Shown here piece after piece: positions 1-9,747 of a stretch of DNA of 64,000 nucleotides. Below the pieces are notes generated by a model. That model had not been told where the DNA came from and did not search any database. It saw only the letters and a list, made by a program, of their open reading frames with translations. The position numbers and the translations under genes are program-made. The stretch comes from Mageeibacillus sp. UBA5770. GTDB taxonomy: Bacteria > Bacillota_A > Clostridia > Saccharofermentanales > Saccharofermentanaceae. Every line of letters begins with the position of its first letter. The stretch's first letter is position 1. The stretch spans positions 1 to 64,000 of the forward strand of contig DIEQ01000134.1 of NCBI GenBank assembly GCA_002418705.1, read 5' to 3'.

Positions 1-994
1 TCGCTCCTACATTCAGCTCAGCTACATAGTTTGCGGACAGGTCGATTGTAACAATATTGGTTGCGGGATCGAGTCTGACCGAGTTAACCGAGGAATTCTG
101 CCCCATCACGGGAGCAAGGTCTTCAGCAACCGGCATCTGGAAATAATCCGTAAGTACATCACTTAAGTTCTCATTGGTCATAAAAGGAACCGAAATATTT
201 TTGTACATGATCTCAATGTCAGTGTCCGTCATGCGCGGATAATAGAAATCCATTTTGTAGATTTTTTCCGCATACTGCCTTGTATCCTGCAGTTCCTGTG
301 TAATTTCATATCCCTGACCCGTAACAGTCATTTTGATATAGCCTATTCCCTCTGCATAGTACTTCTTTGTAACCGCATCCTCGCTTTCACCTGTTACTTC
401 AATAGCGGAAAACGTTCCGGCAGGTGTATCTACAGATACATCTACTCCGGTTATTGTCCGTGTTTCTACACCGACAAGCCAGCTTGTCCCGACCTCCAGA
501 GGTTCCTGAAGAAGTATCTCTCCGTCATTTAGAAGCGGCTCTTTGGTCAGATCCTGCCTTGCGTACAATTCGCTGATATCATAGAGAACCCGGACCTGTC
601 CGTCACGGACGGAGTATAAAGTATGAAATTCCGTTCCGCCGTTATCATATACCATCTGAATCATATCAGGCCAGACATACTCGACATATGCTGTCATTGG
701 AACAAATTCGTTGCCGGTTCCTGCATAATCATAAAAGACGTCCGGAGTAAGAGGAAAATAGTCACGGACACTCGCAGGCACCTGCGTTGTCTCGGCCGTT
801 GTCTCCTGTGTCGTTTCGGAAGCTGCTGCTGAAGTTTCTTCGGAAGTTGCTGTCTGTGTTGTCTGGACTGAGGAAGTTTCCTCACTGAGCGTCGTGGCCG
901 AAGATGAATCGGTTTTGGGCACACAGCCGACCAGATTGACGCAAAGCGCAAGGACGAGAATTACAATACTTGAGCTGAAAGCTTTTCTTCTCAT
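1..994 (-). CDS. GerMN-like domain lipoprotein (3' end outside window)
   Basis: The gene starts at the ATG at 994 and runs off the left edge, so about 331 residues are visible and the C-terminus is missing. The N-terminus is a lipoprotein signal: basic start, hydrophobic core and lipobox L21-V-G-C24. A long Ser/Thr/Glu-rich linker follows (roughly residues 27-75). The last visible stretch (around residues 300-331, with VNSVRL then IVTIDLSANYVAEL) looks like the start of a GerMN domain, found in sporulation/germination and other cell-surface lipoproteins of Firmicutes. The middle of the protein is a beta-rich region I do not recognise. It probably acts on the outer face of the membrane. The GerMN call rests on a short stretch and is an inference. 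Confidence 0.75.
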   Translation of the reverse strand, partial: MRRKAFSSSIVILVLALCVNLVGCVPKTDSSSATTLSEETSSVQTTQTATSEETSAAASETTQETTAETTQVPASVRDYFPLTPDVFYDYAGTGNEFVPMTAYVEYVWPDMIQMVYDNGGTEFHTLYSVRDGQVRVLYDISELYARQDLTKEPLLNDGEILLQEPLEVGTSWLVGVETRTITGVDVSVDTPAGTFSAIEVTGESEDAVTKKYYAEGIGYIKMTVTGQGYEITQELQDTRQYAEKIYKMDFYYPRMTDTDIEIMYKNISVPFMTNENLSDVLTDYFQMPVAEDLAPVMGQNSSVNSVRLDPATNIVTIDLSANYVAELNVGA

Positions 995-1177
995 GATCAC
1001 ACCACCTTTGACGGATACATTGTTCCGGCCGAATTACAGCGGGAAGGTGCAGGAAAAGCCGGAATTCTTAATAAGCCTCTGCACGAAAATAAAGCAACTT
1101 TGCGTGCACGGTTCGACCCTTTATCTCGGGATATATTCATTATATCACTTTCATGCAGGAATCAGTCAAATTGCCTG

Positions 1178-1609
1178 TCAGGCTCCAACCGTATCAAAGT
1201 TCGTTTCAAGGCCATTTTTGAAAAGCCGGATCCTGTCGTATTCGACAGAAGAATCAATTTTGTAAATCAGCCTGGTGCTTTCTCTTTTTGAATTGTCTTC
1301 TGTCGGATTTTCAGCAATATAAATAAACAGAGTTTCCTCCACAAGCTCACATTTGACATCAGTAAAATAAGAGGGCTTCTGGCCATAGACGAAATTCTCG
1401 GCATTTAGGAAAAGATAGTCACCGTGAACGCCGTCGGAATAGAGATTGACTCCGTTTTGACTGCTTATTTCACTGATGAAATTACGGACGGCCGTCGGCG
1501 CAGAACCTTCTTCGATTTTTAGAAGTGAAGATCCGTTTTTCTGCTGACAGCCGGTAAGGAGCACGATCATCAATCCACACAAAAGAATCAAAGCAACGAA
1601 TTTTTTCAA
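1178..1609 (-). CDS. Small lipoprotein of unknown function
   Basis: About 143 residues. I place the start at the TTG at 1609 because AAGGAG lies 8-9 bases upstream and the protein then begins with a clean signal peptide (MKKFVALILL) ending in the lipobox L-T-G-C21. Longer in-frame starts add a sequence that does not look like a signal. The mature part is small, soluble and rich in beta-strand-forming residues, with no family I recognise. It is probably anchored to the outer face of the cytoplasmic membrane. It lies downstream of the CDGSH gene on the same strand, separated by 227 bases, and upstream of another lipoprotein gene, but there is no evidence that they form one operon. Confidence 0.7.
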   Translation of the reverse strand: MKKFVALILLCGLMIVLLTGCQQKNGSSLLKIEEGSAPTAVRNFISEISSQNGVNLYSDGVHGDYLFLNAENFVYGQKPSYFTDVKCELVEETLFIYIAENPTEDNSKRESTRLIYKIDSSVEYDRIRLFKNGLETNFDTVGA

Positions 1610-1836
1610 AATAGTGTCTCCTTCATAACATACATCCAATAGTAAGAGATTAAACAGGATAATTACTTCTCTCAATACTAATACGTTACAGGGAGGCAAA
1701 TTGTTACAGAAAATACGTGAAAATTGAATTTTTTATAAATAAGTTTTCAATTTTCAGAAAAACAGCAGAATTCGTGACGTATATCCCGGTAATTGCGCAT
1801 TTTTAATATTTACGAAGCGAAAAAACCGGATACGAC

Positions 1837-2523
1837 CTATTTATTTCTAAATCGTATCGAAATGTGAGTCGAATCGCAGAACGGCTTGTTGGCTGATCCT
1901 CCGCAGCGGCACAGGGTCACTCTGTTTCGAACTTCATATACAGTTCCGTCTGCAGATTCAATCGGTATGCCTCCGCGTACCCAGAGGGGCCCGCTTACCC
2001 CTCTCTGCGGATCCTGCAGCACCGATATCGACTTCTCATAATGTATTTCGATCGGCTTTTTTGTTTCTTTATCAAAAGCGACAAGGCGGCCTGACGGACA
2101 TTCGCAGGAGGCTTTTACCGCCAGCTCGCGAGAGGCCGGATTATCAGAATCTTCCGTCAATTCCCATGCATTTCCTTCAGGCGTATGGCAAAACCTTGAA
2201 AAGGCACAGTACTCTTCAACATCAGCAAGAATCAGGCCCGGGCCCTTTAAAATAAGTGCGCGTTCCCTGAACGGTTTTCTGACAGCTGTTTCAGTCCCGT
2301 TAAAATGATTGTGCTCATGTGATCCGTCGCAGAACGGCATATTTGCAGATTTTCCGCAGCGGCATAGAGAATAGGATTCACCGGCAGGAAACACACGCCC
2401 GGGAATCATTTTATAGTCATCATCCACACTGTTGATAATCATTTCAGTCAACTCGATATTTCCGGAGACCAGATAAGGTCCGTTCTTTTCAATTTTGATT
2501 CCTGGAGGAGTGTCACTGTTCAT
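1837..2523 (-). CDS. Tandem CDGSH iron-sulfur protein
   Basis: A 228-residue soluble protein with two CDGSH iron-sulfur motifs. The first is C54-R-C56 ... C65-D-G-S-H69 and fits the canonical C-X-C-X2-S-X3-P-X-C-D-G-S-H pattern. The second, at the extreme C-terminus, is C205-R-C207 ... C216-D-S-T-H220, with the Gly-Ser pair changed to Ser-Thr but all four ligands kept. Between them is a domain with further cysteines (YCAFSRFC, then CECPSGRL around residues 107-150) that resembles the divergent mono-cluster ferredoxin-like domain often fused to CDGSH modules. CDGSH motifs bind a [2Fe-2S] cluster through three Cys and one His. The role is probably redox or cluster transfer; substrate unknown. 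Monocistronic by spacing. Confidence 0.85.
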   Translation of the reverse strand: MNSDTPPGIKIEKNGPYLVSGNIELTEMIINSVDDDYKMIPGRVFPAGESYSLCRCGKSANMPFCDGSHEHNHFNGTETAVRKPFRERALILKGPGLILADVEEYCAFSRFCHTPEGNAWELTEDSDNPASRELAVKASCECPSGRLVAFDKETKKPIEIHYEKSISVLQDPQRGVSGPLWVRGGIPIESADGTVYEVRNRVTLCRCGGSANKPFCDSTHISIRFRNK

Positions 2524-2655
2524 TTTTCACCTGCCTGTAGAAAGATTCACATTATCGTTTCTATGATTATGTTACCACATTTCTTGTGATACAATTTGAT
2601 GAAGTAAGGGGATGTACTGCCGATCTTTATGAATTATTTTCAAGGGGGAATTCAT

Positions 2656-3519
2656 ATGCTTCTTGATGAAAACCAATACAGGACAATTGTTGATTCTTCT
2701 CCAAATCTGATCTGGCGTTCCGGAACCGACGGATTATGCAATTATTTCAATAAGACCTGGCTCGACTTCACAGGCAGAACGCTTGCACAGGAAATGGGCA
2801 ACGGCTGGGCTGAGGGTGTCCATCCTGAGGATTTTGATTTTTGCGTGAAATATTACGAGACAAAGTTCGCCCGCAGGGAGCCATTCGAGATGAATTATCG
2901 TCTCAAACGTAATGACGGAGTATGGCGATGGATCAATGACAGGGGTGTCCCCTATTTTGATGACGCTGATGTTTTCCAGGGTTATATAGGCAGCTGTATG
3001 GATATAACCGAACAGGTTATCGGTGAGCAGCTGAAGACAATGGCCCAGATTGACAGCCTTACAGGAATTTACAGCAGGCAGTACTTCATACAGCTTGCAG
3101 AAGAAGAAGTTGAAAAAGCGGCACGATATCAGCAGAGCCTGTGTGTCGTCCTGATTGACATCGATAAATTCAAGTCAATAAATGACACATACGGGCATAT
3201 CGCCGGCGACGAAGTCCTGAGGTTTTTTGCGAGGATGCTCCTTCAGGACATCAGGAAATTTGATGTTGCAGGAAGATACGGCGGCGACGAGTTTGTTGTA
3301 CTTCTTCCCAATACCGACATGATCCTGGCTATTCAGATCATGAACCGGATGGAACATGTTATGAAGACACCTGTTGAACTGTCAGAGAACATCAGTCTCA
3401 GTGTCACATTCAGCTACGGTCTTGCCCAGATGCAGCATGACGACAACCTTGAATCCCTGATAAAACGAGCTGACCACACAATGTACCGCATGAAAAGGGG
3501 CAAGCACATCCTCCCCTGA
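2656..3519 (+). CDS. PAS-GGDEF diguanylate cyclase
   Basis: A cytoplasmic protein of about 287 residues with no membrane segment. The ATG at 2656 is preferred to the one 27 bases upstream because AAGGGGG sits just ahead of it. Residues 1-125 form a PAS/PAC sensor domain (the SPNLIWRSG ... YIGSCMDITEQ pattern). The rest is a GGDEF domain with an intact active-site motif RYGGDEFVVLLP. An RxxD (RKFD) lies exactly five residues before GGDEF, which is the allosteric inhibitory I-site. It should therefore make c-di-GMP from two GTP with product feedback, controlled by whatever the PAS domain binds. It is convergent with the beta-CASP gene, whose stop codon begins on the next base. Confidence 0.9.
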   Translation: MLLDENQYRTIVDSSPNLIWRSGTDGLCNYFNKTWLDFTGRTLAQEMGNGWAEGVHPEDFDFCVKYYETKFARREPFEMNYRLKRNDGVWRWINDRGVPYFDDADVFQGYIGSCMDITEQVIGEQLKTMAQIDSLTGIYSRQYFIQLAEEEVEKAARYQQSLCVVLIDIDKFKSINDTYGHIAGDEVLRFFARMLLQDIRKFDVAGRYGGDEFVVLLPNTDMILAIQIMNRMEHVMKTPVELSENISLSVTFSYGLAQMQHDDNLESLIKRADHTMYRMKRGKHILP

Positions 3520-5178
3520 TCAATCAATCCTGTCGAGAATCTCGTTAGTCTCTTTCTTGAGAATAGCCTTATAGCGTGAAAGGATCCGGCCGCGCTCATC
3601 CGGTGTCTCAGCTGATTCAAGCTCATTTTTGCATTGTTCTGCAAGAATCGTAATAACTCTCTCAAGATCATCCATTGTCGGATTCATCACTCTGATCAGC
3701 GGCTCAGCGACAGGCGCCTCACGTTTTGTCCTGAGGGTCTCAGCACGGCTGACCTGACTGCCGAGAACGACAGTCTCATCCAACTTTGCAATATGCACGT
3801 CTATCCCGAACATATCCTCAATCGATTGGGAAAACCTGGTAATCACTTCCGGCTCGCCGTGAACCAGCATGATCTGGACCGGCTTATTCGTCATGGCCCC
3901 TATCCAGGAAAGCAGTCCGTCTCTGTCGGCATGTCCGGAAAAACCCTCAATCGTCTCAATTCTGGCCTTGACAGCTATTTCTTCATCAAAAATCCTCACC
4001 GTCTTCGCCCCGTCAACCAGTTTGCGGCCAAGTGTTCCGACCGCCTGGTATCCGACAAAAATGATGGCAGAGTCTTTTCTCCAGAGATTATGCTTAAGAT
4101 GGTGCTTGATTCTTCCGGCATCACACATGCCGCTTGCTGAAATAATGATTTTGCTTTCTTCGCTCATGTTGAGCGCCTTTGATTCTTCAGCACTCTGGGT
4201 AAAATGCAGGTTAGGAAAATCGAGCGGATTGTCTCCATTTAAGATGTACTGACGAGCTTCTTCATCATAGCAGTCCTCATTTTCACGGAAAACACGTGTA
4301 GCATTCACGGCCAGCGGGCTGTCTACATAGACCGGTGTGCGCATGAATGCAGACCTCTGGTCCTTGTATCTCTCTTCTTCTTTATTAAGTGCATAAATAA
4401 TTTCCTGTGTACGCCCGACGGCAAAAGACGGAATAATTACATTGCCGCCCCGGGCAATGGTATCATTGATAATATTGACAAAACGATCGACCTTGTTCAC
4501 GGAATTCTCATGCAGCCGGTCCCCGTATGTTGACTCGATAACCAGATAGTCAGTCCCGTCGATGATGGCTGGATCCCTCATGATGGGAATACCCTTATTC
4601 CCGAGATCGCCCGAAAATACAATCTTGGTCTCCTTTTCTCCCTGCCCGTCATTCTCTTTGATCCAGATCTCCAAAATGGCAGACCCGAGTATATGACCGG
4701 CATCGCGCATAATCACACGGACATCAGGCGCCGGCTGGAATTCTTTATCATACATGACTTTATTGAAAAGGCGGCAGGCATCAATACCATCCTGCATTGT
4801 GTAAAGAGGTTCTTCGGCCGGCAATCCGGCACGGGTGTTCTTTCTAGACTGCCATTCCTGCTCCATTTCCTGTATATGTCCGGAATCCGGCAGCATAATA
4901 CCGCACAGCTCAGCTGTCGCCTTGGTTGCATAGATATCCCTGGCATAACCGTCGGCAAAAAGCTTGGGAATCCGTCCGCTGTGGTCAATATGTGCATGCG
5001 TCAGAAGCATGAAATCAATCTGGTTCACGTCGAAAGGGAGCGGAACACGGTTCAGCCGGGTTTCAGATTCCTGACCTTGATGAAGGCCGCAGTCGACGAG
5101 AAATGTCGTTTGTTCCGTCTCAACCATATAGCAGGAACCGGTAACCGTTTCGGCAGCACCCATAAATGTGATTCTCAT
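3520..5178 (-). CDS. Metallo-beta-lactamase/beta-CASP RNA hydrolase
   Basis: 552 residues; starts at the ATG at 5178 after AGGGGAGGA. The N-terminal metallo-beta-lactamase core carries the zinc motif H61-A-H63-I-D65-H66 and later metal ligands; a beta-CASP insertion follows, with the motifs ESTYGDR, IPSFAVGRTQEII and GFSGHADRDGL. This is the CPSF73/TTHA0252-like group of bacterial beta-CASP proteins, which hydrolyse RNA, and is distinct from RNase J (also present in this window at 43410). The C-terminal 60 residues are helical and charged. The family is usually annotated as MBL-fold RNA metallo-hydrolase; the natural RNA substrates are unknown. Transcribed alone, between two c-di-GMP genes on the other strand. 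Confidence 0.88.
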   Translation of the reverse strand: MRITFMGAAETVTGSCYMVETEQTTFLVDCGLHQGQESETRLNRVPLPFDVNQIDFMLLTHAHIDHSGRIPKLFADGYARDIYATKATAELCGIMLPDSGHIQEMEQEWQSRKNTRAGLPAEEPLYTMQDGIDACRLFNKVMYDKEFQPAPDVRVIMRDAGHILGSAILEIWIKENDGQGEKETKIVFSGDLGNKGIPIMRDPAIIDGTDYLVIESTYGDRLHENSVNKVDRFVNIINDTIARGGNVIIPSFAVGRTQEIIYALNKEEERYKDQRSAFMRTPVYVDSPLAVNATRVFRENEDCYDEEARQYILNGDNPLDFPNLHFTQSAEESKALNMSEESKIIISASGMCDAGRIKHHLKHNLWRKDSAIIFVGYQAVGTLGRKLVDGAKTVRIFDEEIAVKARIETIEGFSGHADRDGLLSWIGAMTNKPVQIMLVHGEPEVITRFSQSIEDMFGIDVHIAKLDETVVLGSQVSRAETLRTKREAPVAEPLIRVMNPTMDDLERVITILAEQCKNELESAETPDERGRILSRYKAILKKETNEILDRID

Positions 5179-5364
5179 GCTTATATCCTCCCCTTGGCAG
5201 CTGATTTTCCATTACTAATAATATATTAACCGAAATAAAGATATTTCGCTTACTGTCTTTGCCTAATATGATAATTTTCATCAAAAAAAGCTGAAATATA
5301 TCAAGAATTACAATATAATTTGATTAGTGATTTTTTGCATGGTGCTTACACTAGCGGAGGGACT

Positions 5365-7119
5365 ATGTTCGCAGATAGAGACAGCCATACCTCTGATCCG
5401 GATAGCCGGAAGTCCGGTTCGAATTTCTTAAAAAGACTCCTGCTCCCAAAAGACGAGAAGGCATGGGTTCATGCGCTGAAGATCACCAGTATCTATTTTC
5501 TGATCGGCTCGCTGTGGATTATCATGTCCGACAAAATCGTCAGTGCGATGTTCACGAATCCTGATGTCATCGTCGTTATAAGCATCATAAAAGGCTGGTT
5601 CTATGTCTTTGTGACTTCTGCAATCATTTACAGGCTGATTTCTGTTGAGATCAAAAAAGTCATCGATTCAAAGAGCAGGACTGAAAAAATCAATGACGAA
5701 CTTGAAAAATCCAACACACTGTTTTCAGCAATCCTCGAAAGCTCACCTGAGATAATGGTCTTTTCGATTGATACAAATTACCGTTATACCGCATTCAATA
5801 ACAGGCACAAATATTCCATGCTGCGTCTGTGGGGACATGAAATAACGCTCGGCGAGAATATATTAGATACCATCTCACTGCCCGAGGAATCCCAAAAAGC
5901 AAGGGAGCATTTTGACAGAGCCTTTTCCGGCGAATATTTCACGCTGATTGAAGATTTCGGCAATGACAAGAACAGCCACATGTTCTGGCAGAATTACTAC
6001 TCGCCGATACTTGCCAAAGACCGTTCCATTATCGGACTAACCTGTTTTGTTCTGAACATTACCGCACTCAAGAGGGCACAGGAAAAGAATCAGTATCTGA
6101 GTTATCACGACAATCTGACCGGTCTTTATAACCGCAGATTCTATGAAGAATCCCTGCTGCGAATTGACAAAGACATGAATCTGCCGATTTCAATCATTAT
6201 CGGCGATGTGAATGGCCTCAAGCTTGTGAATGATGCATTCGGACACAAAGTCGGCGATGAACTCCTGCGTCATGCCGCGGAAGCTATTTCCAGCGCCTGC
6301 AGGCCTGAAGATATTGTTGCAAGATGGGGCGGCGACGAGTTTATCGTTCTTCTTCCCAAAACCGGCATGGAGCAGATTGAAGAGATTGTCGGCAAGGCCA
6401 AGGCAGCCTGTGCCAGGATGCACGTCAACTCCGTAAACGTAGACATCTCGTTTGGATGGTCTGTAAAAGAACGTGCCGATGAAGAGATCCAGGCTGTCAA
6501 TAAAGACGCGGAAGATTTCATGTATAAGAATAAAATTATTGAGAGCAAGAGCATGAGAAGTCATACTATTAAGACGATCATGAACACTCTGCACGAAAAG
6601 AACCCCAGGGAAGAGGCTCACTCTAAGCGTGTAGGTGAGATATGCAGGAAAATAGGTGCTGCAATGCAGATGTCAGATATTGATGTCAGTACTTTAAACC
6701 TCGTTGGATTCCTGCACGATATCGGCAAGATCGCAATTGAAGAAGCGATACTGAATAAGCCGGGCAAGCTCACGGAGTCAGAATTTGACATCATAAAGCA
6801 GCATCCCGAAATTGGATGCCGGATTATACGTTCTTCCTACGAAATTTCGGAAGTTGCTGAAGCTATCCTTTCGCATCATGAGAAATGGGACGGAACAGGG
6901 TACCCCAAAGGACTTAAAGGCGAGGAAATCCCCAGATTCGCACGTATTATATGTATTGCAGACAGTTTCGACGCAATGACAAGCACCCGGACATACCGTG
7001 AGACATGGTCGACACAGGAAGCAGCGGCCGAAATCACACATTGCGCCGGCCATCAATACGACCCGGAAATAGCTCGCATTTTTGTTGAAGAGGTTCTCGG
7101 TTTTAGAAGCACTAAATAA
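5365..7119 (+). CDS. Membrane PAS-GGDEF-HD-GYP protein
   Basis: About 584 residues from the ATG at 5365, which follows GGAGG; an earlier in-frame ATG-free extension has no ribosome site. Two hydrophobic segments (about residues 34-52 and 60-82) anchor it in the membrane. Then come a PAS domain (about 110-235), a GGDEF domain with ARWGGDEFIVLLP and an I-site RPED five residues ahead, and a C-terminal HD-GYP domain with all key elements: HD in FLHDIGKIAI, the HH pair, GTGYPKGL and IADSFDAM. It could both make and hydrolyse c-di-GMP; which activity dominates cannot be read from sequence. A small lipoprotein gene follows 68 bases downstream on the same strand and may share its transcript. Confidence 0.9.
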   Translation: MFADRDSHTSDPDSRKSGSNFLKRLLLPKDEKAWVHALKITSIYFLIGSLWIIMSDKIVSAMFTNPDVIVVISIIKGWFYVFVTSAIIYRLISVEIKKVIDSKSRTEKINDELEKSNTLFSAILESSPEIMVFSIDTNYRYTAFNNRHKYSMLRLWGHEITLGENILDTISLPEESQKAREHFDRAFSGEYFTLIEDFGNDKNSHMFWQNYYSPILAKDRSIIGLTCFVLNITALKRAQEKNQYLSYHDNLTGLYNRRFYEESLLRIDKDMNLPISIIIGDVNGLKLVNDAFGHKVGDELLRHAAEAISSACRPEDIVARWGGDEFIVLLPKTGMEQIEEIVGKAKAACARMHVNSVNVDISFGWSVKERADEEIQAVNKDAEDFMYKNKIIESKSMRSHTIKTIMNTLHEKNPREEAHSKRVGEICRKIGAAMQMSDIDVSTLNLVGFLHDIGKIAIEEAILNKPGKLTESEFDIIKQHPEIGCRIIRSSYEISEVAEAILSHHEKWDGTGYPKGLKGEEIPRFARIICIADSFDAMTSTRTYRETWSTQEAAAEITHCAGHQYDPEIARIFVEEVLGFRSTK

Positions 7120-7187
7120 TGCCCGAAATTATCCGGAAAATTTTACGGCTCAGCTGTTTTTTCCGGTATGAGAAAGGATGGATACAA

Positions 7188-7748
7188 ATGACCGGGTCAG
7201 CAATCACTTCCGGCATAAGAACATTGCTCGCTGTCGTCCTCTGCATATTTATCGGAGGTTTGTCAGTCGGACTTCTCTTCTCACTTTCTTCATGCACGAA
7301 GAAAGAACCGGACATTGAGATTACACAAAATATCGTCTTCGTCATGAAGTATTCCAACTATGCATGGGGAAAACAAGTCAAAGGATATGTAATAGATAAT
7401 CAGGGCAGCATCAAAAGTTTTGATGTCTCCGATCAGGTAGAACTTAACCTTGACGAATCCATAGAGTATTACGAAAGCCTCAGGGAGTCTGCTGTTGTCG
7501 GAACGGTTGACATGGAAGACTTGAAGGACAATTACCGGCTGCTCCTTGAAACAACGGACGATTCCTTTACAGAACCGGTAAGTGTCGGAGCTGATATGGG
7601 TGCGTATGTGTACTCCGGAATTATTTATAACAGTGACGGCTCCTATCGCGAAATCCTGCTCGGACAGTTCGGCGACTGGGAGACGGTTAATACGGATAAA
7701 AACGCAGCCGGGATTCTTGCATGGCTGCAGGAACACGTTAACCTATGA
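7188..7748 (+). CDS. Small membrane-anchored lipoprotein, unknown function
   Basis: About 186 residues from the ATG at 7188, preceded by AGAAAGGA. The N-terminus has a long hydrophobic segment ending in L-S-S-C, so it is probably a lipoprotein; a simple membrane anchor is the alternative. The remaining roughly 150 residues face outside, are acidic and beta-rich, and match no family I recognise. It follows the PAS-GGDEF-HD-GYP gene by 68 bases. A periplasm-side partner of that receptor is possible but is only an inference from position. The 3' end overlaps the convergent feoB gene by 11 bases. Confidence 0.7.
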   Translation: MTGSAITSGIRTLLAVVLCIFIGGLSVGLLFSLSSCTKKEPDIEITQNIVFVMKYSNYAWGKQVKGYVIDNQGSIKSFDVSDQVELNLDESIEYYESLRESAVVGTVDMEDLKDNYRLLLETTDDSFTEPVSVGADMGAYVYSGIIYNSDGSYREILLGQFGDWETVNTDKNAAGILAWLQEHVNL

Positions 7749-9744
7749 AAAGCGATCCGATCCTGTACACGGCAAAGGCGACAATCCATGCAATGGCTGA
7801 CTGATAAATTACCATGCCCAAAGCAATCCAACCGCTGTTCATTTCGCGTCTGACGGCACCGATGGCTGCAATACACGGTGTATACAGCAGTGTAAACACC
7901 AGGAAAGACACGGCTGCCAGAGGAGTGAATACCGATGCCAGCGCAGCGGGGAGAGCGACGGTACTTGCACCTGTCAGCACCGCAAGCGTACTGATTACAG
8001 CTTCTTTCGCTACAAATCCGGTGATTAATGCCGTCGATGCACGCCAGTCTGCAAATCCCAGCGGTACAAATACCGGTGCAATAAAACGGCCGATTGACGC
8101 AAGTATACTGTCTGCACCGTCTGTTACGACATTCATCCTGATATTAAAAGTCTGAAGGAACCAGATAATCAGCGACGCCATGAAAATGATCGTGAATGCC
8201 CGGGTAATAAAGTCCTTTGCCTTGCCCCAGAGATGCAGAACCAGTGTCTTTGCACTCGGGAAGCGATAGTTCGGGAGCTCCATGACAAATGGCACAGGCT
8301 TCCCCCTGAAAACGGTTGATTTGAGAGCGAGACCGGTGAGAATGGCAGCAGCCATGCCCAAAACATAGAGGGAAATCATGACAATTGCCGTGTTTTCCGG
8401 GAAAAATGCCATGGCAAAAACTCCGTAGATCGGGAGTTTGGCACTGCAGCTCATAAACGGTACCAGAAGAATTGTCATTTTGCGGTCGCGCTCGCTTGAT
8501 AAGGTCCGCGCAGACATAACTGCAGGCACCGTACAGCCAAAGCCAACCAGCATCGGTACAAAGCTTCGGCCCGAAAGGCCGATCTTACGCAAAAGCTTAT
8601 CCATGACAAAGGCGACTCTCGCCATATATCCGCTGTCTTCTAAAAGGGACAGGAAAAAGAAAAGTACAACGATTGTAGGTACAAAGGAAAGTACACTTCC
8701 GACACCAGCAAAAACGCCGTCAACGACAAGTGATATCACAACAGGATTTACCCCGGCTGATATAAGTCCGGAACGGACCGCATTACTTAAAAGAGTGACT
8801 CCGTCACCTAAAATCCCGCTCAGATAGCTCCCGATGACACCGAATGTAAGCCAGAAAACCAGGGCCATGATGCCCAGAAAAATAGGAATCGCCAGATATT
8901 TGTGTGTAAGGAGCCCGTCAATATTGATGCTGCGCTGATGCTGCCTGCTGACCTCCGGCTTAACGACCGTATCGGAGACCAATTTATCGATGAATGAGTA
9001 TCGCATGTCGGCAATAGCAGCTTTGCGGTCCGTATCAAGTTCTGTCTCCATCTCTTTAATCGTATGCTCGATTGTCTCAATTTCATTTTCAGAAAGATGG
9101 AGCTCCTCAAGGATCGGCTGATCACCCTCTGCGATTTTTGTTGCGGCAAAACGCGCCGAAACACCGATGCGGTCTGCATGATCTTCGACGAGGTGTGTTA
9201 TTGCGTGTATCGTGCGGTGAACCGGACCAATACAGAAATCAAGGCGACGGGGAAGCCGTTTCTCTTCTACCATCCGCACTGCAACTTCGATAAGCTCATC
9301 AACACCTTCATTCTTGTTTGCAGAAATAGGAACAACAGGGACGCCCAGTTCGGCTTCCATCTGTTTAATCCGGATTGTTCCGCCGTTAGCCCTCACCTCG
9401 TCCATCATATTGAGTGCAATGACGACCGGGATATTGAGTGAAATGAGCTGCATGGTCAGGTATAAATTACGCTCTATATTACTGGCATCAACAATGTTGA
9501 TAATGCCGTCCGGGCGTTCCTTGGTAATAAAGTCACGGGTAACAATTTCCTCATTGGAATAAGGGGAAAGAGAATATATTCCGGGAAGATCAACTACGCT
9601 TATGCCTTTATGCCCGCGGATTGTGCCTTCTTTTCGATCAACGGTTACGCCTGGAAAATTACCTACATGCTGGTTTGATCCTGTCAGCTGATTGAATAGT
9701 GTTGTTTTTCCTGAATTCTGGTTGCCTGCCAGTGCAAAAATCAT
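7738..9744 (-). CDS. feoB: Ferrous iron transporter FeoB
   Basis: 668 residues, usual size for a Gram-positive FeoB. The N-terminal G domain has G1 GNQNSGKT at residues 7-14, G3 DLPG and G4 NMMD, followed by the helical GDI-like spacer (to about residue 270). The C-terminal part is a polytopic membrane domain with two Gate repeats (FVPMLVGFGCTVPAVMSAR and the later FVAKEAV stretch); the Cys in GFGCTVPA is conserved in FeoB. It imports Fe2+ across the cytoplasmic membrane. The start lies three bases after the feoA stop, with AAGGATGG inside the feoA end, so the two are translationally linked. No feoC is visible. The 3' end overlaps the convergent lipoprotein gene. Confidence 0.97.
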   Translation of the reverse strand: MIFALAGNQNSGKTTLFNQLTGSNQHVGNFPGVTVDRKEGTIRGHKGISVVDLPGIYSLSPYSNEEIVTRDFITKERPDGIINIVDASNIERNLYLTMQLISLNIPVVIALNMMDEVRANGGTIRIKQMEAELGVPVVPISANKNEGVDELIEVAVRMVEEKRLPRRLDFCIGPVHRTIHAITHLVEDHADRIGVSARFAATKIAEGDQPILEELHLSENEIETIEHTIKEMETELDTDRKAAIADMRYSFIDKLVSDTVVKPEVSRQHQRSINIDGLLTHKYLAIPIFLGIMALVFWLTFGVIGSYLSGILGDGVTLLSNAVRSGLISAGVNPVVISLVVDGVFAGVGSVLSFVPTIVVLFFFLSLLEDSGYMARVAFVMDKLLRKIGLSGRSFVPMLVGFGCTVPAVMSARTLSSERDRKMTILLVPFMSCSAKLPIYGVFAMAFFPENTAIVMISLYVLGMAAAILTGLALKSTVFRGKPVPFVMELPNYRFPSAKTLVLHLWGKAKDFITRAFTIIFMASLIIWFLQTFNIRMNVVTDGADSILASIGRFIAPVFVPLGFADWRASTALITGFVAKEAVISTLAVLTGASTVALPAALASVFTPLAAVSFLVFTLLYTPCIAAIGAVRREMNSGWIALGMVIYQSAIAWIVAFAVYRIGSLFIG

Positions 9745-9747
9745 CCG

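Noticed and set aside
894..1265. 123-codon plus frame at the left end
   Set aside because: It covers the start of the GerMN-like lipoprotein and has no recognisable protein features.
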